In this document: positions 17,601-26,207 of the stretch, piece after piece | Numbering within the stretch: the first letter of the stretch is position 1 | How the letters are laid out: every line of letters starts with the position of its first letter | NCBI GenBank assembly: GCA_026393835.1 | Contig: JAPKZK010000040.1 | Coordinates: 1 to 64,000, forward strand | DNA: 64,000 nucleotides | Direction: 5' to 3' | DNA from: Candidatus Aminicenantota bacterium | GTDB taxonomy: Bacteria > Acidobacteriota > Aminicenantia > UBA2199 | Made by a program: the position numbers and the translations under genes | Notes under the pieces: model-generated | Database searches by the model: none | Told to the model about the DNA's origin: nothing | What the model saw: the letters and a program-made list of their open reading frames with translations, nothing else

Positions 17601-20600
17601 GCCCGGGGGGGAAAAGAAGGTAAGAAGGTGAGAAGGTGAGAAGGTGAGAAAAAAAGACTTTAAGAACCTCCGGCGGCCAGAAACCTTTTTGAAAAAAGGT
17701 TTCTGGACTTCCAAAAACTTTTTATTAGTTTCTGTTGAGAGAATGAACATCAGGAATGAGAAAGGCAGAGCAAAAAGTAGGAGGTTGTTGTTTGAGTACG
17801 ATAAGAACGGCAACGGCTGACCCATCAACGGCAATAACCCCACCGTATACATCGTCGGTACTAAAAACTGCGCAATAAATATAACCGCTAAAAATTCCAT
17901 CACATACCCATGCCAAACAGAACCTCCCCTCCGAAACACTACCCCAACCGCTAAAAATACTGTCAACAAAAGCAATACAATCCCCGCCGTCCCCAACGTA
18001 CTCACATATAATGCAAAACTTAAATCCTTTTCCACTACCGGCACCCGCGCCGCCGCCGTCAACGCATCCGCCGCATTACCCACCATCCCCGTCCCCTTCA
18101 TTAACCACAACGAATTAATGTACTGGTAAGAAAGATTGTAATCCTGCCAGGGATTCAACCATAAACTCACCCGGTCCCCCAATACCCTCGACACCGGCAA
18201 ATGCCCATAACGCAAAACATAATTCCCAGCCCCCAATATAGAAACAAGCGCCAACGTCGCCAGTATTTTTTTTAAAGTAAAGTACCTGCGCGGTTCAGCG
18301 TCCTGCTTTTTCCTGGACCATACCCGTAGCAAAATAAAAAGAATCGCGATTGAAAAAAGCACGGCAAACGAGTGCACAGGTAATGTATAATTGTTCAACG
18401 CCGCGACCGCCTGCTTCATCATCACTAACGCCGACACAATCAGCAGCAGCTTGAAAAATAGTGATTTTTTTATTTTGATAATGTGGTAAAGAAAGACAAA
18501 AACAAAGATCAATAACGGCGAAAAATCTTTCAGGAAAACAATCAACAGGATAAAAGGCGCCAACACCAGGCCGTAAACCCACAACACGTTAAACTCCATC
18601 CCCTTATCGATACGGCTCACCCAATCGGCAAAGTAAATCGCCAATAATATTTTCCCCAACTCGATGGGGAAAAAGAGAAACCCACCCACGGAAATCCCCA
18701 GCTCTCCGCCCAGGAAAATTTGCAGCACAATGAAAAAAAGCGCCAACAATAACAGCAAGTCCGCCATCAACAAATAATTCCAACCCTGTTTATTCAATAG
18801 CCCGCCCAGACCGAAAAACAACCGCCGGTTTTCTTTATCCTCGAGACTGCAAACCGGGGTTTCCATAAATTTCTTTACATCCAACGGGTAACTGTGGGCG
18901 CTTTTATATTCGAAAACAATAACCTTCCGCAGCCGGAACCCGAAAACAAAGATACAAAACAACGCCGCCGCAGCCAGGAAGACCGGGCTGTAAAGCGAAG
19001 CCATTAAAAGAATAATAAAGACCAGCAAAGGGACCTGGTATTTCCTTTGCCGGAGCAGCCGGGAGAGGAAAACCAGGAAGCGGTTATAGCGGCTGATCAG
19101 CAAGAGGCCCAGGAACAGACCCACAAAGAGGGGCAGTGCGCTGACCCGGAACTTAGCGAAATTTTTAAAGTAACTATTATTATAGAGCGCCAGGCCCCCG
19201 CACACCACATACCCTAACCCCAACAAAAAGTAAACCAGGTTATAAATGATGAAACTGTTATGATTAAATAAGCAGAAGCTTTTTGCGCGCTTTTTCTCGA
19301 AAAAGCGCAAACCGATTATTCCCCAAAAAATCCAGAATGGCCCCACAATCATAAAGATCAGCCCAAATAAATAAATGCGGTAGTTTTCATTCACCGTTTT
19401 CGACAGCGTAATCCCGTTTCCTTTAGCGTCCGAGACCCTGATTTTTTCCTTATCCGCAACCGTATTGGCCGGCACAGAGGCAAAATCATGCGGGAATTTC
19501 AGGTACACATAGTTATTCCCCGGGCTTACTTCCGACAGGTCCCCAATAATCGCCGAGAAATCCCGTGAAATCCTGATTTTTTCCGGGTCGCGGGGACTCA
19601 AAGAAACGCCCGTATAATCCACCCGCAGCCTGTAGCGAGTATGCCCCAGGATGACCTCATAAGTTTTCCCGTAGTCCAGTTTTTCCCGTTTATCGAACAA
19701 TTCAAATGAATCCTCTTTAATGCCTGCCGGCATCACCCGGATACTTGCCGCGTCTTTCCGTGAGAAATGCGCATAGTCCAGCGTAAAATCCCCGTCCATG
19801 CGCAGCAGCATCGGGGAAACAAACACGCAGCCATACAAAAAAATCACCAACAGCGAACCCCGGTTCCAGCGCGTCTTCCTTTTCTTCTCCACATAAACGA
19901 TGCAGGGTAGGAACAAAAGCATGATCACACCCTGCGCGCCCACCGGTACAAAGCCTGCCCCGAAAGCAAGAGAGACCATCATCAGGAGCAGTAAAGCCCC
20001 GTTAAAACGGTTTTGCAAATAAAAATAAATGCCCGCGCACAACAAGAATACCAGGAAAAACACGATCACATAGTAAATACTCGTACCCAGGAACCGTTTA
20101 TTCGGCGTATATTCCAGCGAAGCCGCCGCCGCCGCGCCCGTTTCCCCGATAGTTACCGTTTTATTCAGCAGCGTGCGCAGCGTGATCGTTTGCGCTTCTT
20201 TTTTCCCGCTCCTCGTAATCGAAACCGTTATCGAGCGACCCAGGGGAAACTGCGGGTTAATTTTCAGAATCCTGATTTTTTCCTTGCCGTTGATTTCGAT
20301 CACATCCCCCACTTTAAGCGTCGCCCGGTTCAAGTAGCGGCCGTTGATGTCCACTTTCTTGTCGTCGCTGATGTCCTGGACTTCGAACTCCGTTCCCTTA
20401 AGAATGATTTTCAAGTGCCGCTCCGCCGCCGAAGCGTTTTCCAGGGAAATGTCCGCGCCTTCTTCCGAACTCCCTATAATAATTTCTTTCTGCTGGCCGG
20501 TTATCTTATATTCATAGTTCTCAATAAAAAAATTAGAATCCGATTTAAAGTCCTGCGTCAATAAAAAGAAAAGCGAGAAAATAGCAACCGTGGATAAAAA

Positions 20601-20771
20601 CATGCCGATAAAAGCCGCCCACCTTTTATTAATAATTCTCAAATGGTGGCCCGAAGGGCCTTCTTTAGATGGGGGCTCTGCCCCCTCCTTTTTAATTATA
20701 AGGAAAAGATATGAATGAATCAGCCATAAGGCCCAGGAAACATAGAAAACCAATTGGATCACTTTTTCCAT
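14646..20771 (-). CDS. FHA-SEDS (FtsW/RodA)-class B PBP transpeptidase fusion
   Basis: 2041 aa, one uninterrupted frame. Residues 1-70: two membrane segments. About 88-172: FHA-like domain (IIIGSSEEGADISLENAS, ERHLKIIL, VDINGRYLN, LKVGDVIEING). About 220-640: further membrane segments and a periplasmic beta region. About 660-1030: SEDS polymerase core (PIELGKILLAIYFADW, WLMKGTGMVG, PLMGQPLPFLSYSNNN). About 1095-1170: a second FHA-like region (VEVRGKEIAGDIDI, NGDIIAVGDSRFQF). C-terminal transpeptidase: S1701-T-A-K1704, S1776-Y-N1778 and K1976-T-G. Together it would polymerise and cross-link peptidoglycan. The usual SEDS S-Y-G-G-S loop reads S-Y-S-N-N. It lies 14 bp after an FHA gene. Such enzymes are normally two proteins. 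Confidence 0.85.
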   Translation of the reverse strand: MEKVIQLVFYVSWALWLIHSYLFLIIKKEGAEPPSKEGPSGHHLRIINKRWAAFIGMFLSTVAIFSLFFLLTQDFKSDSNFFIENYEYKITGQQKEIIIGSSEEGADISLENASAAERHLKIILKGTEFEVQDISDDKKVDINGRYLNRATLKVGDVIEINGKEKIRILKINPQFPLGRSITVSITRSGKKEAQTITLRTLLNKTVTIGETGAAAAASLEYTPNKRFLGTSIYYVIVFFLVFLLCAGIYFYLQNRFNGALLLLMMVSLAFGAGFVPVGAQGVIMLLFLPCIVYVEKKRKTRWNRGSLLVIFLYGCVFVSPMLLRMDGDFTLDYAHFSRKDAASIRVMPAGIKEDSFELFDKREKLDYGKTYEVILGHTRYRLRVDYTGVSLSPRDPEKIRISRDFSAIIGDLSEVSPGNNYVYLKFPHDFASVPANTVADKEKIRVSDAKGNGITLSKTVNENYRIYLFGLIFMIVGPFWIFWGIIGLRFFEKKRAKSFCLFNHNSFIIYNLVYFLLGLGYVVCGGLALYNNSYFKNFAKFRVSALPLFVGLFLGLLLISRYNRFLVFLSRLLRQRKYQVPLLVFIILLMASLYSPVFLAAAALFCIFVFGFRLRKVIVFEYKSAHSYPLDVKKFMETPVCSLEDKENRRLFFGLGGLLNKQGWNYLLMADLLLLLALFFIVLQIFLGGELGISVGGFLFFPIELGKILLAIYFADWVSRIDKGMEFNVLWVYGLVLAPFILLIVFLKDFSPLLIFVFVFLYHIIKIKKSLFFKLLLIVSALVMMKQAVAALNNYTLPVHSFAVLFSIAILFILLRVWSRKKQDAEPRRYFTLKKILATLALVSILGAGNYVLRYGHLPVSRVLGDRVSLWLNPWQDYNLSYQYINSLWLMKGTGMVGNAADALTAAARVPVVEKDLSFALYVSTLGTAGIVLLLLTVFLAVGVVFRRGGSVWHGYVMEFLAVIFIAQFLVPTMYTVGLLPLMGQPLPFLSYSNNNLLLFALPFSFLMFILSTETNKKFLEVQKPFFKKVSGRRRFLKSFFLTFSPSHLLTFFSPPGRRRHHFLIFCIMVILIGLLILLRLYSISYPKDIEEKTDIVYLESFHDYGSIFKIKLKSGKFFLTPLVKRVEVRGKEIAGDIDIHNGDIIAVGDSRFQFKVYPGEYLYKEIFCRPVRSLFPGPASVQYISGWPEADRRKVLANAGNRELLKRTMVELAPEELQKLMPGLESSVFGGAVLELRWDSKTLQVRPLVSDVARIRELDEKIVEKDSVISAAAGDILRIHPSLYIKFDYRRVEGLQNLVISYRQEQDYPFPPEPEAAILKSLDTGIAYDINLSRETHFMGKQGLFSFNLDPGELMDKLYIPEKVPQGRVVDLKELLDRKMYYRKDGRFLAVTIEFLEDVRKYFKQGPEELKQFFEKSNIKWRSFKDYPAFESYVNKAEPLIGKMENKGIYKTFIAEIGQLDNKPGQGKKESIGKVFQVKNNKIYLIQKQAHRPSFRKAKSPQKPAIVDAENNILAYSSEINGANRRFYATEVPPDMLGLLGGKGEETWALEQIFSGLYRENRIHDIRLTFNLEWQKIALKAMRKMLLENRETEINNPKYQALRSEFEEVKAQSAQPGEKGVSPLRKRLRELKKEIDLEKNRFYEASVVLLDPEGRILVAASYPYDEATLLELNPELPGPYRRDTNPHLNRAWKWKYNPGSTAKILDSIAFLCSRERFPYLQRLLTSGSAFASFPRTDLKGSTMLNGKEIPFRLRNFQGHDIPAGFCSLVEAFTHSYNTYFAYLALHDSNVLMVDSQVYTHSRSFIKKSTVPVSGVYREYPVLEYAERLLMNRKLNLLSNLSGTPIHDGLQRMPYDAFVAIESVFPVNAYTAADIAHYAIGQGDFQLTALQNALTASSILNNGALYFPSIIESVRLRETDNRPGQAIIPDPEKSKIRVFPAYVAGEIKDAMQAVALRGTAGGVFGELMKGRIFYAKTGTAETGFSKDNALFNGFVKFRNNEYVVFSVIVPRSGLGARIAGKLTTQIMGDIIEYENKRGNLL
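17592..17678. repeat. Intragenic microrepeat at the SEDS/transpeptidase junction
   Basis: CCTCCGGCGGCC occurs at 17592-17603 and again at 17667-17678. Between them lies a tandem AAGGTGAG run (about 17616-17650). The same GGTGAGAAGG wording occurs in the intergenic direct repeats at 41962 and 43350. It codes for a basic cytoplasmic linker after the last SEDS membrane helix. Confidence 0.6.
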
Positions 20772-20785
20772 AACACGCCGGTACC

Positions 20786-22654
20786 TCAGACACTAATAAC
20801 GCTGGAACTCTCGCGGATTTTCCTTAAAACGCTCATCTGCACCCTGCTGCTTAACTCCGATTCCATCACCAGCGGCACAATATACTTGTAAACCCGGTTC
20901 CCGATAATAATAAAATCATTATTTTCCAGGTCGAGCCCCTCCGCGCAGCCCTTTAACCCCGGGGCCAACACACCCGTATCCATCATCCCTTTCCCCAACA
21001 CCCCCAAAAGCACCTCCAATTTCTCCCGCTTTTCCCCATCCGTTACCGGCCCGATCCTGAAAGGCGAAATCACCGGCTTTTCCCGGTCCGCCGCTTTCAC
21101 CACGAATATAGGGAAACTCGGGGAAATATTATAAACCCGGAACCCGCCCCGGATAGTTCTAAGCAGGAACGCATGGTTCCGGGAGGTCCCGATTCTCCAG
21201 AAGTCCTTGCTCCCCTCGTTCAATTTCACCAGGTGTTCTTCCAGCTTTGCCTGTTCCGTTTGCCGCAGGTTTCCCAGCGGTTCCCTGCCGAAAATATAAA
21301 AATCCTTTGCCAGGGTAAAGCGATTTTCCAACGTGCTGCATAAGGTCCAGGAGAAATAAGCTTTCAGTTCCTTATCGCCGAACCGCGAAATAAAATCATC
21401 CGAGATCGAATAACCGATGCGGCCCAGTTTGATCGAATAAGCGATTTTATCCTTAATATTTCTCTTATAGACCCTTTCTTCGATTGAAGGGGGGAGGATA
21501 GAAACTTCCTGGTCCGGGCTGGAGACATAAAATTTAATCCCCTTTTTCTCATCCCCGATGGTCATAATATAAGAAGGAATATCTTCCGCGTTCGGGGCCG
21601 GCAGCAGGATCATGGCGTTTTCCAGGAACGGGAAATTATCATTATCCTTTTCCTCGATCGTATCCGGTTCAGCTTGTCTTACTGTACCCTCCTTCATAAT
21701 TTTCCTGGTAGTCAGATCATCATCCAACTCAATTTCATGGGAAACAGTCAAAATCAGTTCTTGCGCCCGGGCGCCGGCCAGGTATGCCGGGTTAATCGCG
21801 TGGATAATATTTTCACTAACCGGGGAGGTTTCAGTCGAAACCTTACCGCGGATATCGATGCCCCGTTTAACAGCATCGCCGAAGAATTTAAGATTTTTCC
21901 CGTCGTCGCCGATGCGGAAAGAGAAGAAGCGGGGTTCTTCTTTTGAAAAGAATTCAGGGATAAACAAGTTATGATACCATTCGCCGCCCACGAAAAAATA
22001 CCCACCGGCCTTATCGTTGAATTTAGCGAAATACCTTTCGCAGTAAATCCTTTTCTCCGCCTGGTTATCGTTACCGGGAGCGGTCGTAGGAGTAACTTCC
22101 GCTTTGATGTTGCAAAGCGGCATACCGTCCGTATTAAAATTAGCAAACCCGCCGGCTACGATCATCAGTTCGCCTTCCAGCAGGTGGTAAGGATCGCGGA
22201 TATCGTTGAAACCTGCTTGCTGGTAGATGCCGCATATTTCTTCTTCGTTGATGAAGCGAATTTTGTAAAGTTCCAGGCCGTAGTCTTCGTTCAGTTCGCG
22301 GAGCAATTTCTTTTCCCAGTCATCTTTGCGCGTATCCAGTTGGAAAGCGTAGATGCGGGGGTAGACAATGAACACCCCGTTAATTTCCCGGATTTCCCTT
22401 TTAATTTCGCTGAAGAAGCGGGAGCCGCGCAGGTTCAATTTCAGGACTTTTTCCTGGGGTAAGAAGTTCTTATCGAAAGTCACATTAATTTTCATCATGA
22501 TAGAGGAATCGAAACGCAGGTCGCCTTCCGTGTTTTCTTCAGCATAATCTTCCGGGTTTCCCAGGGCCAGGTCCACCGCTTTTTTCGCTTTTTTCATCAA
22601 AGATTTCAGGTAGCTTTTAGGGCTTTTCGTTTTATCGTCATACTTTTCCGGCAT
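20786..22654 (-). CDS. Unknown protein with C-terminal FHA-like domain, paired with the SEDS-PBP fusion
   Basis: 622 aa, soluble, with no signal peptide; ATG 22654 follows AAGGAG with an 8-nt spacer. The N-terminus is Lys-rich (SPKSYLKSLMKKAKKAVDLAL). The middle (residues about 45-450) is unrecognised and beta-rich. Residues about 485-600 resemble FHA: TSRNHAFLLRTIRGGFRVYNIS then LENNDFIIIGNRVYKY, the latter like the closing 'gDxIxIGxxxYxY' strand. It ends 14 bp before the fusion gene and both read the same way, so they form an operon. The nearest analogy is FhaA beside rodA-pbpA in actinobacteria. A phospho-dependent scaffold for wall synthesis is inferred; no Ser/Thr kinase is in the window. 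Confidence 0.6.
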   Translation of the reverse strand: MPEKYDDKTKSPKSYLKSLMKKAKKAVDLALGNPEDYAEENTEGDLRFDSSIMMKINVTFDKNFLPQEKVLKLNLRGSRFFSEIKREIREINGVFIVYPRIYAFQLDTRKDDWEKKLLRELNEDYGLELYKIRFINEEEICGIYQQAGFNDIRDPYHLLEGELMIVAGGFANFNTDGMPLCNIKAEVTPTTAPGNDNQAEKRIYCERYFAKFNDKAGGYFFVGGEWYHNLFIPEFFSKEEPRFFSFRIGDDGKNLKFFGDAVKRGIDIRGKVSTETSPVSENIIHAINPAYLAGARAQELILTVSHEIELDDDLTTRKIMKEGTVRQAEPDTIEEKDNDNFPFLENAMILLPAPNAEDIPSYIMTIGDEKKGIKFYVSSPDQEVSILPPSIEERVYKRNIKDKIAYSIKLGRIGYSISDDFISRFGDKELKAYFSWTLCSTLENRFTLAKDFYIFGREPLGNLRQTEQAKLEEHLVKLNEGSKDFWRIGTSRNHAFLLRTIRGGFRVYNISPSFPIFVVKAADREKPVISPFRIGPVTDGEKREKLEVLLGVLGKGMMDTGVLAPGLKGCAEGLDLENNDFIIIGNRVYKYIVPLVMESELSSRVQMSVLRKIRESSSVISV

Positions 22655-22683
22655 TCGCTGTACTCCTTTATATTACCGCCGCA

Positions 22684-22715
22684 ATTACGTAATTAACAGG
22701 TATAGATTATACCTG
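22684..22715 (-). promoter_or_regulatory. Palindromes in the promoter of the FHA/SEDS-PBP operon
   Basis: CAGGTATA-GAT-TATACCTG is a perfect 8-bp inverted repeat (22697-22715). Read on the minus strand it contains TATAAT, a consensus -10, about 45 bp upstream of ATG 22654. A second palindrome, ATTACGTAAT, lies at 22684-22693. A repressor binding here would block transcription. No convincing -35 is seen. Confidence 0.45.
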
Positions 22716-22751
22716 ACAACAAAGGTTTTGAAAAGAGGGAAGAATAAAATG

Positions 22752-22803
22752 GAATGATGAATTATGAATTATGAATGATGAATGATGAAAAATGAAAAAT
22801 GAA
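22752..22803. repeat. AT-rich short tandem repeat
   Basis: Overlapping units of the type GATGAATTATGAAT and AATGATGAAAAATGA, in the gap between the FHA operon promoter and the YafQ gene. The same wording appears at 8793-8843, and in complement at 35268-35295. Confidence 0.55.
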
Positions 22804-22811
22804 AGGCGCTG

Positions 22812-23090
22812 CTATCCAAAAAGGTCTGAGTGGGAACCGGTTCTTACCAATATCAACTCATTGTATTTTCTATCTATACGATAAATTAAAAGCCAATCAG
22901 GCTCGATGTGGCACTCCATATGATCTTTCCAATTGCCGGACAAAGGATGCGGATTATACTCTCTTTCAAGCGATTCTCCTTCCTCAAGCTTCTCTATTAT
23001 GGTCCTAAGTTTTGACATGTCTCGTGAGCCGGATTTGGATAATTTTTTAACATCTCTCTTGAATCTGCCCTCTGTCTTTACTATCAGCAT
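22812..23090 (-). CDS. yafQ: YafQ/RelE-family mRNA interferase toxin
   Basis: 92 aa. It matches YafQ: basic N-terminus VKTEGRFKRDVKKL, central PLSGNWKDHMECHIEPDWLLIYRI, and C-terminal ELILVRTGSHSDLFG with the conserved His and Phe of the active site. YafQ is a ribosome-dependent endoribonuclease of type II toxin-antitoxin systems. It begins directly after the antitoxin stop codon (TAAATG), so the two are translated together. The ribosome binding site lies inside the antitoxin 3' end. Confidence 0.88.
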   Translation of the reverse strand: MLIVKTEGRFKRDVKKLSKSGSRDMSKLRTIIEKLEEGESLEREYNPHPLSGNWKDHMECHIEPDWLLIYRIDRKYNELILVRTGSHSDLFG

Positions 23091-23354
23091 TTAAATTCCC
23101 AAATCTTCAAACAACTCGTCACTGTTTTTATAGGTGGTCAAATTTTTCCTGTTTCGTGAATTTTCCAGGGCCTTTAGGGTCTGTTTATTTGGAATTTTGA
23201 CGTCAAAAGGTATTCCCTTATGAGTCAGTACCTGGTGATAAAACATATTAACCGCGGTGGAATGATTCAGACCCAATCGGCTAAATATTTTCCCGACTTC
23301 ATCTTTTAGAGATTTGTTTGTTCTTATTGTTAATGTTGCAGACACTTGAGTCAT
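23091..23354 (-). CDS. dinJ: DinJ/RelB-family antitoxin
   Basis: 87 aa. The N-terminal ribbon-helix-helix (SATLTIRTNKSLKDEVGKIFSRLGLNHSTAVNMFYHQVL) is typical of DinJ/RelB. The sequence then runs HKGIPFDVKIPN, a DinJ hallmark, and ends in a toxin-binding tail. It precedes yafQ with no gap. An AAAGGAGG ribosome binding site and a strong promoter (23371-23399) lie upstream, and the RHH domain probably autorepresses that promoter. Confidence 0.88.
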   Translation of the reverse strand: MTQVSATLTIRTNKSLKDEVGKIFSRLGLNHSTAVNMFYHQVLTHKGIPFDVKIPNKQTLKALENSRNRKNLTTYKNSDELFEDLGI

Positions 23355-23370
23355 TTTTGCCTCCTTTCCA

Positions 23371-23399
23371 AGTATATTTCATTATCCATACATTGTCAA
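23371..23399 (-). promoter_or_regulatory. dinJ-yafQ promoter
   Basis: On the minus strand: TTGACA (23399-23394), 17-bp spacer, TATACT (23376-23371). ATTG-T-CAAT around the -35 is a short palindrome, and ATGTAT occurs twice, plausible RHH operator half-sites. Confidence 0.65.
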
Positions 23400-24055
23400 T
23401 ACATTTTCATTTATTGGACCCCAGGTGCGAAAAAAACGGTGTAAGTGGACATATAATGGACAAATTTTAAAGTAAGACCTGGAAGTTCCGGCGTAGGTCG
23501 AGAACAGTCGCAGAAGAAGCGGGATCTCACGGAGATGACTGCGGTCACGGAGGAAAAAGAACCCCAAATCGCGGCGGCTTTCATTTTTTCAGTCAAAAAG
23601 ATCGGCGAAAAGCGGCGGCAAGGATTTTTTTCGGTTGAATACTCCATAAAAAGCGGCCGCAGGGATTTTTTTGGGGGAAAAATTCCATCCGACGTGGAAT
23701 ATTCCATTTTTCATCACTTGAGATCGCTTCCGACGACACTGGAGATATCGTTCGCGCCAGGAAAATAGCAGCCGCCTGGCGGGACGCAATCTTTTGTCAA
23801 ATTGCGTGTAATCGATCACAATTTCCCGAATGTTTTGTAGAATTTTGCCCGGCAATCCGCTTTTTTTGGGACTTTCCCGCCAAATCGGGACAGGAAAACA
23901 GGAATTCCCCTTGGTTTGCCCGCGAAACACGCGAAAAACGCGAAAGCCTGTTCCCTACCAATTTGCGCCCTGCGCAATACCTTTTAGGGGGATTCGGGGA
24001 CAGCCCAATTTTTCCCTCACCAGTTTATCGATTGCAATTTCATGCTTCTCTTTGG
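23400..24055. other. Decayed intergenic DNA with an imperfect 40-bp direct repeat
   Basis: No reading frame here has a start, ribosome binding site or recognisable family. Two imperfect copies of a 40-bp unit are adjacent: AAAAGCGG...GGATTTTTTT...CTCCAT at 23608-23647 and AAAAGCGG...GGATTTTTTT...TTCCAT at 23648-23688. A GGAATATTCCAT end follows at 23696-23707. The unit looks like broken fragments of a dispersed element. Confidence 0.45.
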
Positions 24056-24532
24056 TTACGGCTTGTCTGTACTCTCCAACCATGCCGTTACCTGGGCCAG
24101 GGCGTAACGCTGATTAGGGACTTCTATTTCAAAGGTTAATGCTTTTAATACATCCTGGTAAGAGTTTTTCGCTTCGGAAGGGATATTGGGCGACAACACC
24201 ATTAATCCGCCCAATAAGCGGATTAACTTTATTGGACTCCCTGTGGCGGCGTTACTGCACAATTGCAAGGCTGCCGCAGGCTTTATGAGAGCGGTCAGTT
24301 CCGCGGGGATATTGGCGCCGGAAAGGTTAAGGGCGCCTATAGCAGCCTGGATATTTTCCCGCTCTTTTTTTTCTAGCGATGCTTTTTCTACCAGGATGTT
24401 CATGAATGATGGGTCCGATAACAATGAAATCTGCGCCCCTTCCGGAAAGGCCATCCAGAGATTCCAAAGAAAAAATTCCAATTCTTTTATACCCGCGGCT
24501 GCGAATGTAGGGGAATTTTTTTCGCCTGTCCC
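24056..24532 (-). pseudogene. 3' fragment of an unknown helical protein
   Basis: The frame is open from a stop at 24533-24535 down to 24056 and reads as normal protein throughout (SPTFAAAGIKELEFFLWNLW, then SLEKKERENIQAAIGALNLS, ending LAQVTAWLESTDKP). The only start-like codon is a TTG at 24481 without a ribosome binding site, and the homogeneous sequence begins upstream of it. It therefore looks like the C-terminal part of a longer gene that has lost its front. No family recognised. The DNA above it (24536-24690) holds no gene. Confidence 0.4.
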
Positions 24533-24693
24533 TTATTTCTTTTAATTTCTTTTCAACGGGAAAAAGGATTTTATTACTAAAATACCCGGCATGATAATGG
24601 TTTTCCCTGAAAAATCGTCATTTCACCCCATTTTTCACCTGGAAAATGATGTGCCCACTAATGAAAACGATCTGCCCACCACTGAATGTTATT

Positions 24694-26085
24694 TTACTCG
24701 AGAATAAGACCCGGGCCAAACAGTAAAAACCAGTGGTTGGGAATGTAATAGACACGGGTCTGTTTCACTTGCTCAATGTGGAACAAATCCCTGTTCAAAA
24801 AAATGGCTGCTTTGGGCGAAAAAATATCCAGGAAAGCATGAAAACTCTTTGATAATAAACCGGGCCTGGCTGCCCCGGACTTAATTTCAATGGGGATAAT
24901 CCCTCCTTTGTCCGGGACCGATAAAACAAAATCGATTTCCGCCCCACCTTTACTTCTCCAATAAAATAATTCCTCGTTATAAAGACCGTTATCCTTGACC
25001 AATTCGGTAAAAACCAGGTTCTCAATCAACGCCCCCTTATCCGCCCGATCGTTCAACGCATTGAATTGTCGCACGGAAAAATTCCTGAGACCGTTATCCA
25101 TGAAAAAACACTTATGGGCGCTTTTAACTTCATTTCTCCTATTGCTTACAAAAGCGGGAAGATAACCTGCAATGTAGGTCTCCTTCAAAATATCCATATA
25201 TTTTGTTACGGTAATGAGATTGCTCCCCAGCAGCGAACAAATCTCGGATTTGTTTATCAAGTTCCCTACCTGGGCAGCCAACACCTTTACCAGTTGATTA
25301 AATACCTCTGATTTGCCCACCTTTAAAAATTCGATCACATCCTTTTTAACATAGGACTGATAAATTTCATTCAACTCTTCCATACTTGCCTGGCGGTCTT
25401 CCGCAGTAATAACGGCGGGATAACCGCCGAAAACAGCCATCTCTTCCATTACCCTGCTTAAATATTGTCCATACAATTGCTCATTCTGTCTCCAGTTCTC
25501 CACGGACGCTTCTTCAAATTTAACCTCACTTAGAGTACCGGGGATTTTATTTTCATGGGCTATATATTCTTTAAAAGAGAGAGGGAAAAGGTGTGATTCC
25601 CTTTTTCTGCCGGTCAGGAACTCTTTTGTTTTTGATTTGATTTCCATGGATGATGACCCTGTGGCAAAGACTTTGATATTTTCAGCAAGGTCATAAATGC
25701 CTTTTAAAAACATTCCCGGTTGCGCCAACCGCTGGACTTCGTCGATAAAAAGATATACCCGTTCCCCGCTGCGCCTGGCGTCGTCGATCTGCTTTACCAG
25801 CAGCATGGGGTTTTTGAATTGCTCCATTTCGCCGATGGTATCGAGGTTGATGTAGTATATTTGCAAGGGGGTGACGCCGCTGACGGTAAGTTCATGTATA
25901 AGCATCATCAAAAGGGTTGTTTTACCGCATTGCCTGGGGCCAATGATAAGTTCAACGTGATCGGATTGGAACCTACCGGTAATTTTTTTTACCTGGCTTC
26001 GAGGCACGATTTTTTTGAAATCGATGTCCCGTGAGCCGATTTTATTCCACAAACCATCAAGGTCTAATGTCCTGTATTCGATCAT
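24694..26085 (-). CDS. AAA_14/DUF4143-type ATPase
   Basis: 463 aa. Walker A GPRQCGKTT near residues 49-57, Walker B VYLFIDEVQ near 110-118, sensor-like ATGSSSMEIKS. The DUF4143 half contains a winged-helix stretch (KSEICSLLGSNLITVTKYMDIL) and ends in a PD-(D/E)XK-like nuclease region: FYWRSKGGAEIDFVL then IPIEIKSG. The family is common and of unclear function, often linked to mobile or defence genes. ATG 26085 follows AGAGGA. It stands alone between decayed DNA and a broken hicAB locus. Confidence 0.85.
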   Translation of the reverse strand: MIEYRTLDLDGLWNKIGSRDIDFKKIVPRSQVKKITGRFQSDHVELIIGPRQCGKTTLLMMLIHELTVSGVTPLQIYYINLDTIGEMEQFKNPMLLVKQIDDARRSGERVYLFIDEVQRLAQPGMFLKGIYDLAENIKVFATGSSSMEIKSKTKEFLTGRKRESHLFPLSFKEYIAHENKIPGTLSEVKFEEASVENWRQNEQLYGQYLSRVMEEMAVFGGYPAVITAEDRQASMEELNEIYQSYVKKDVIEFLKVGKSEVFNQLVKVLAAQVGNLINKSEICSLLGSNLITVTKYMDILKETYIAGYLPAFVSNRRNEVKSAHKCFFMDNGLRNFSVRQFNALNDRADKGALIENLVFTELVKDNGLYNEELFYWRSKGGAEIDFVLSVPDKGGIIPIEIKSGAARPGLLSKSFHAFLDIFSPKAAIFLNRDLFHIEQVKQTRVYYIPNHWFLLFGPGLILE

Positions 26086-26207
26086 TTTTCTTAATCCTCT
26101 TTAAAATTATCCTGGATATTTGTATAGTGGACTTTACAATTAACCGGGATAATTATAAACCCCACTTTATAAATAGTCAACTTAATTTTTCCCCGCCTGT
26201 CCCGTAG

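Noticed and set aside
20013..20564. 183-aa plus-strand frame inside the SEDS-PBP gene
   Set aside because: Arg-rich complement of the FHA-like region; no start signal.
23411..23930. Two overlapping minus-strand frames of about 100 aa
   Set aside because: They run through an imperfect direct repeat, have no ribosome binding site and resemble no family; treated as decayed DNA.
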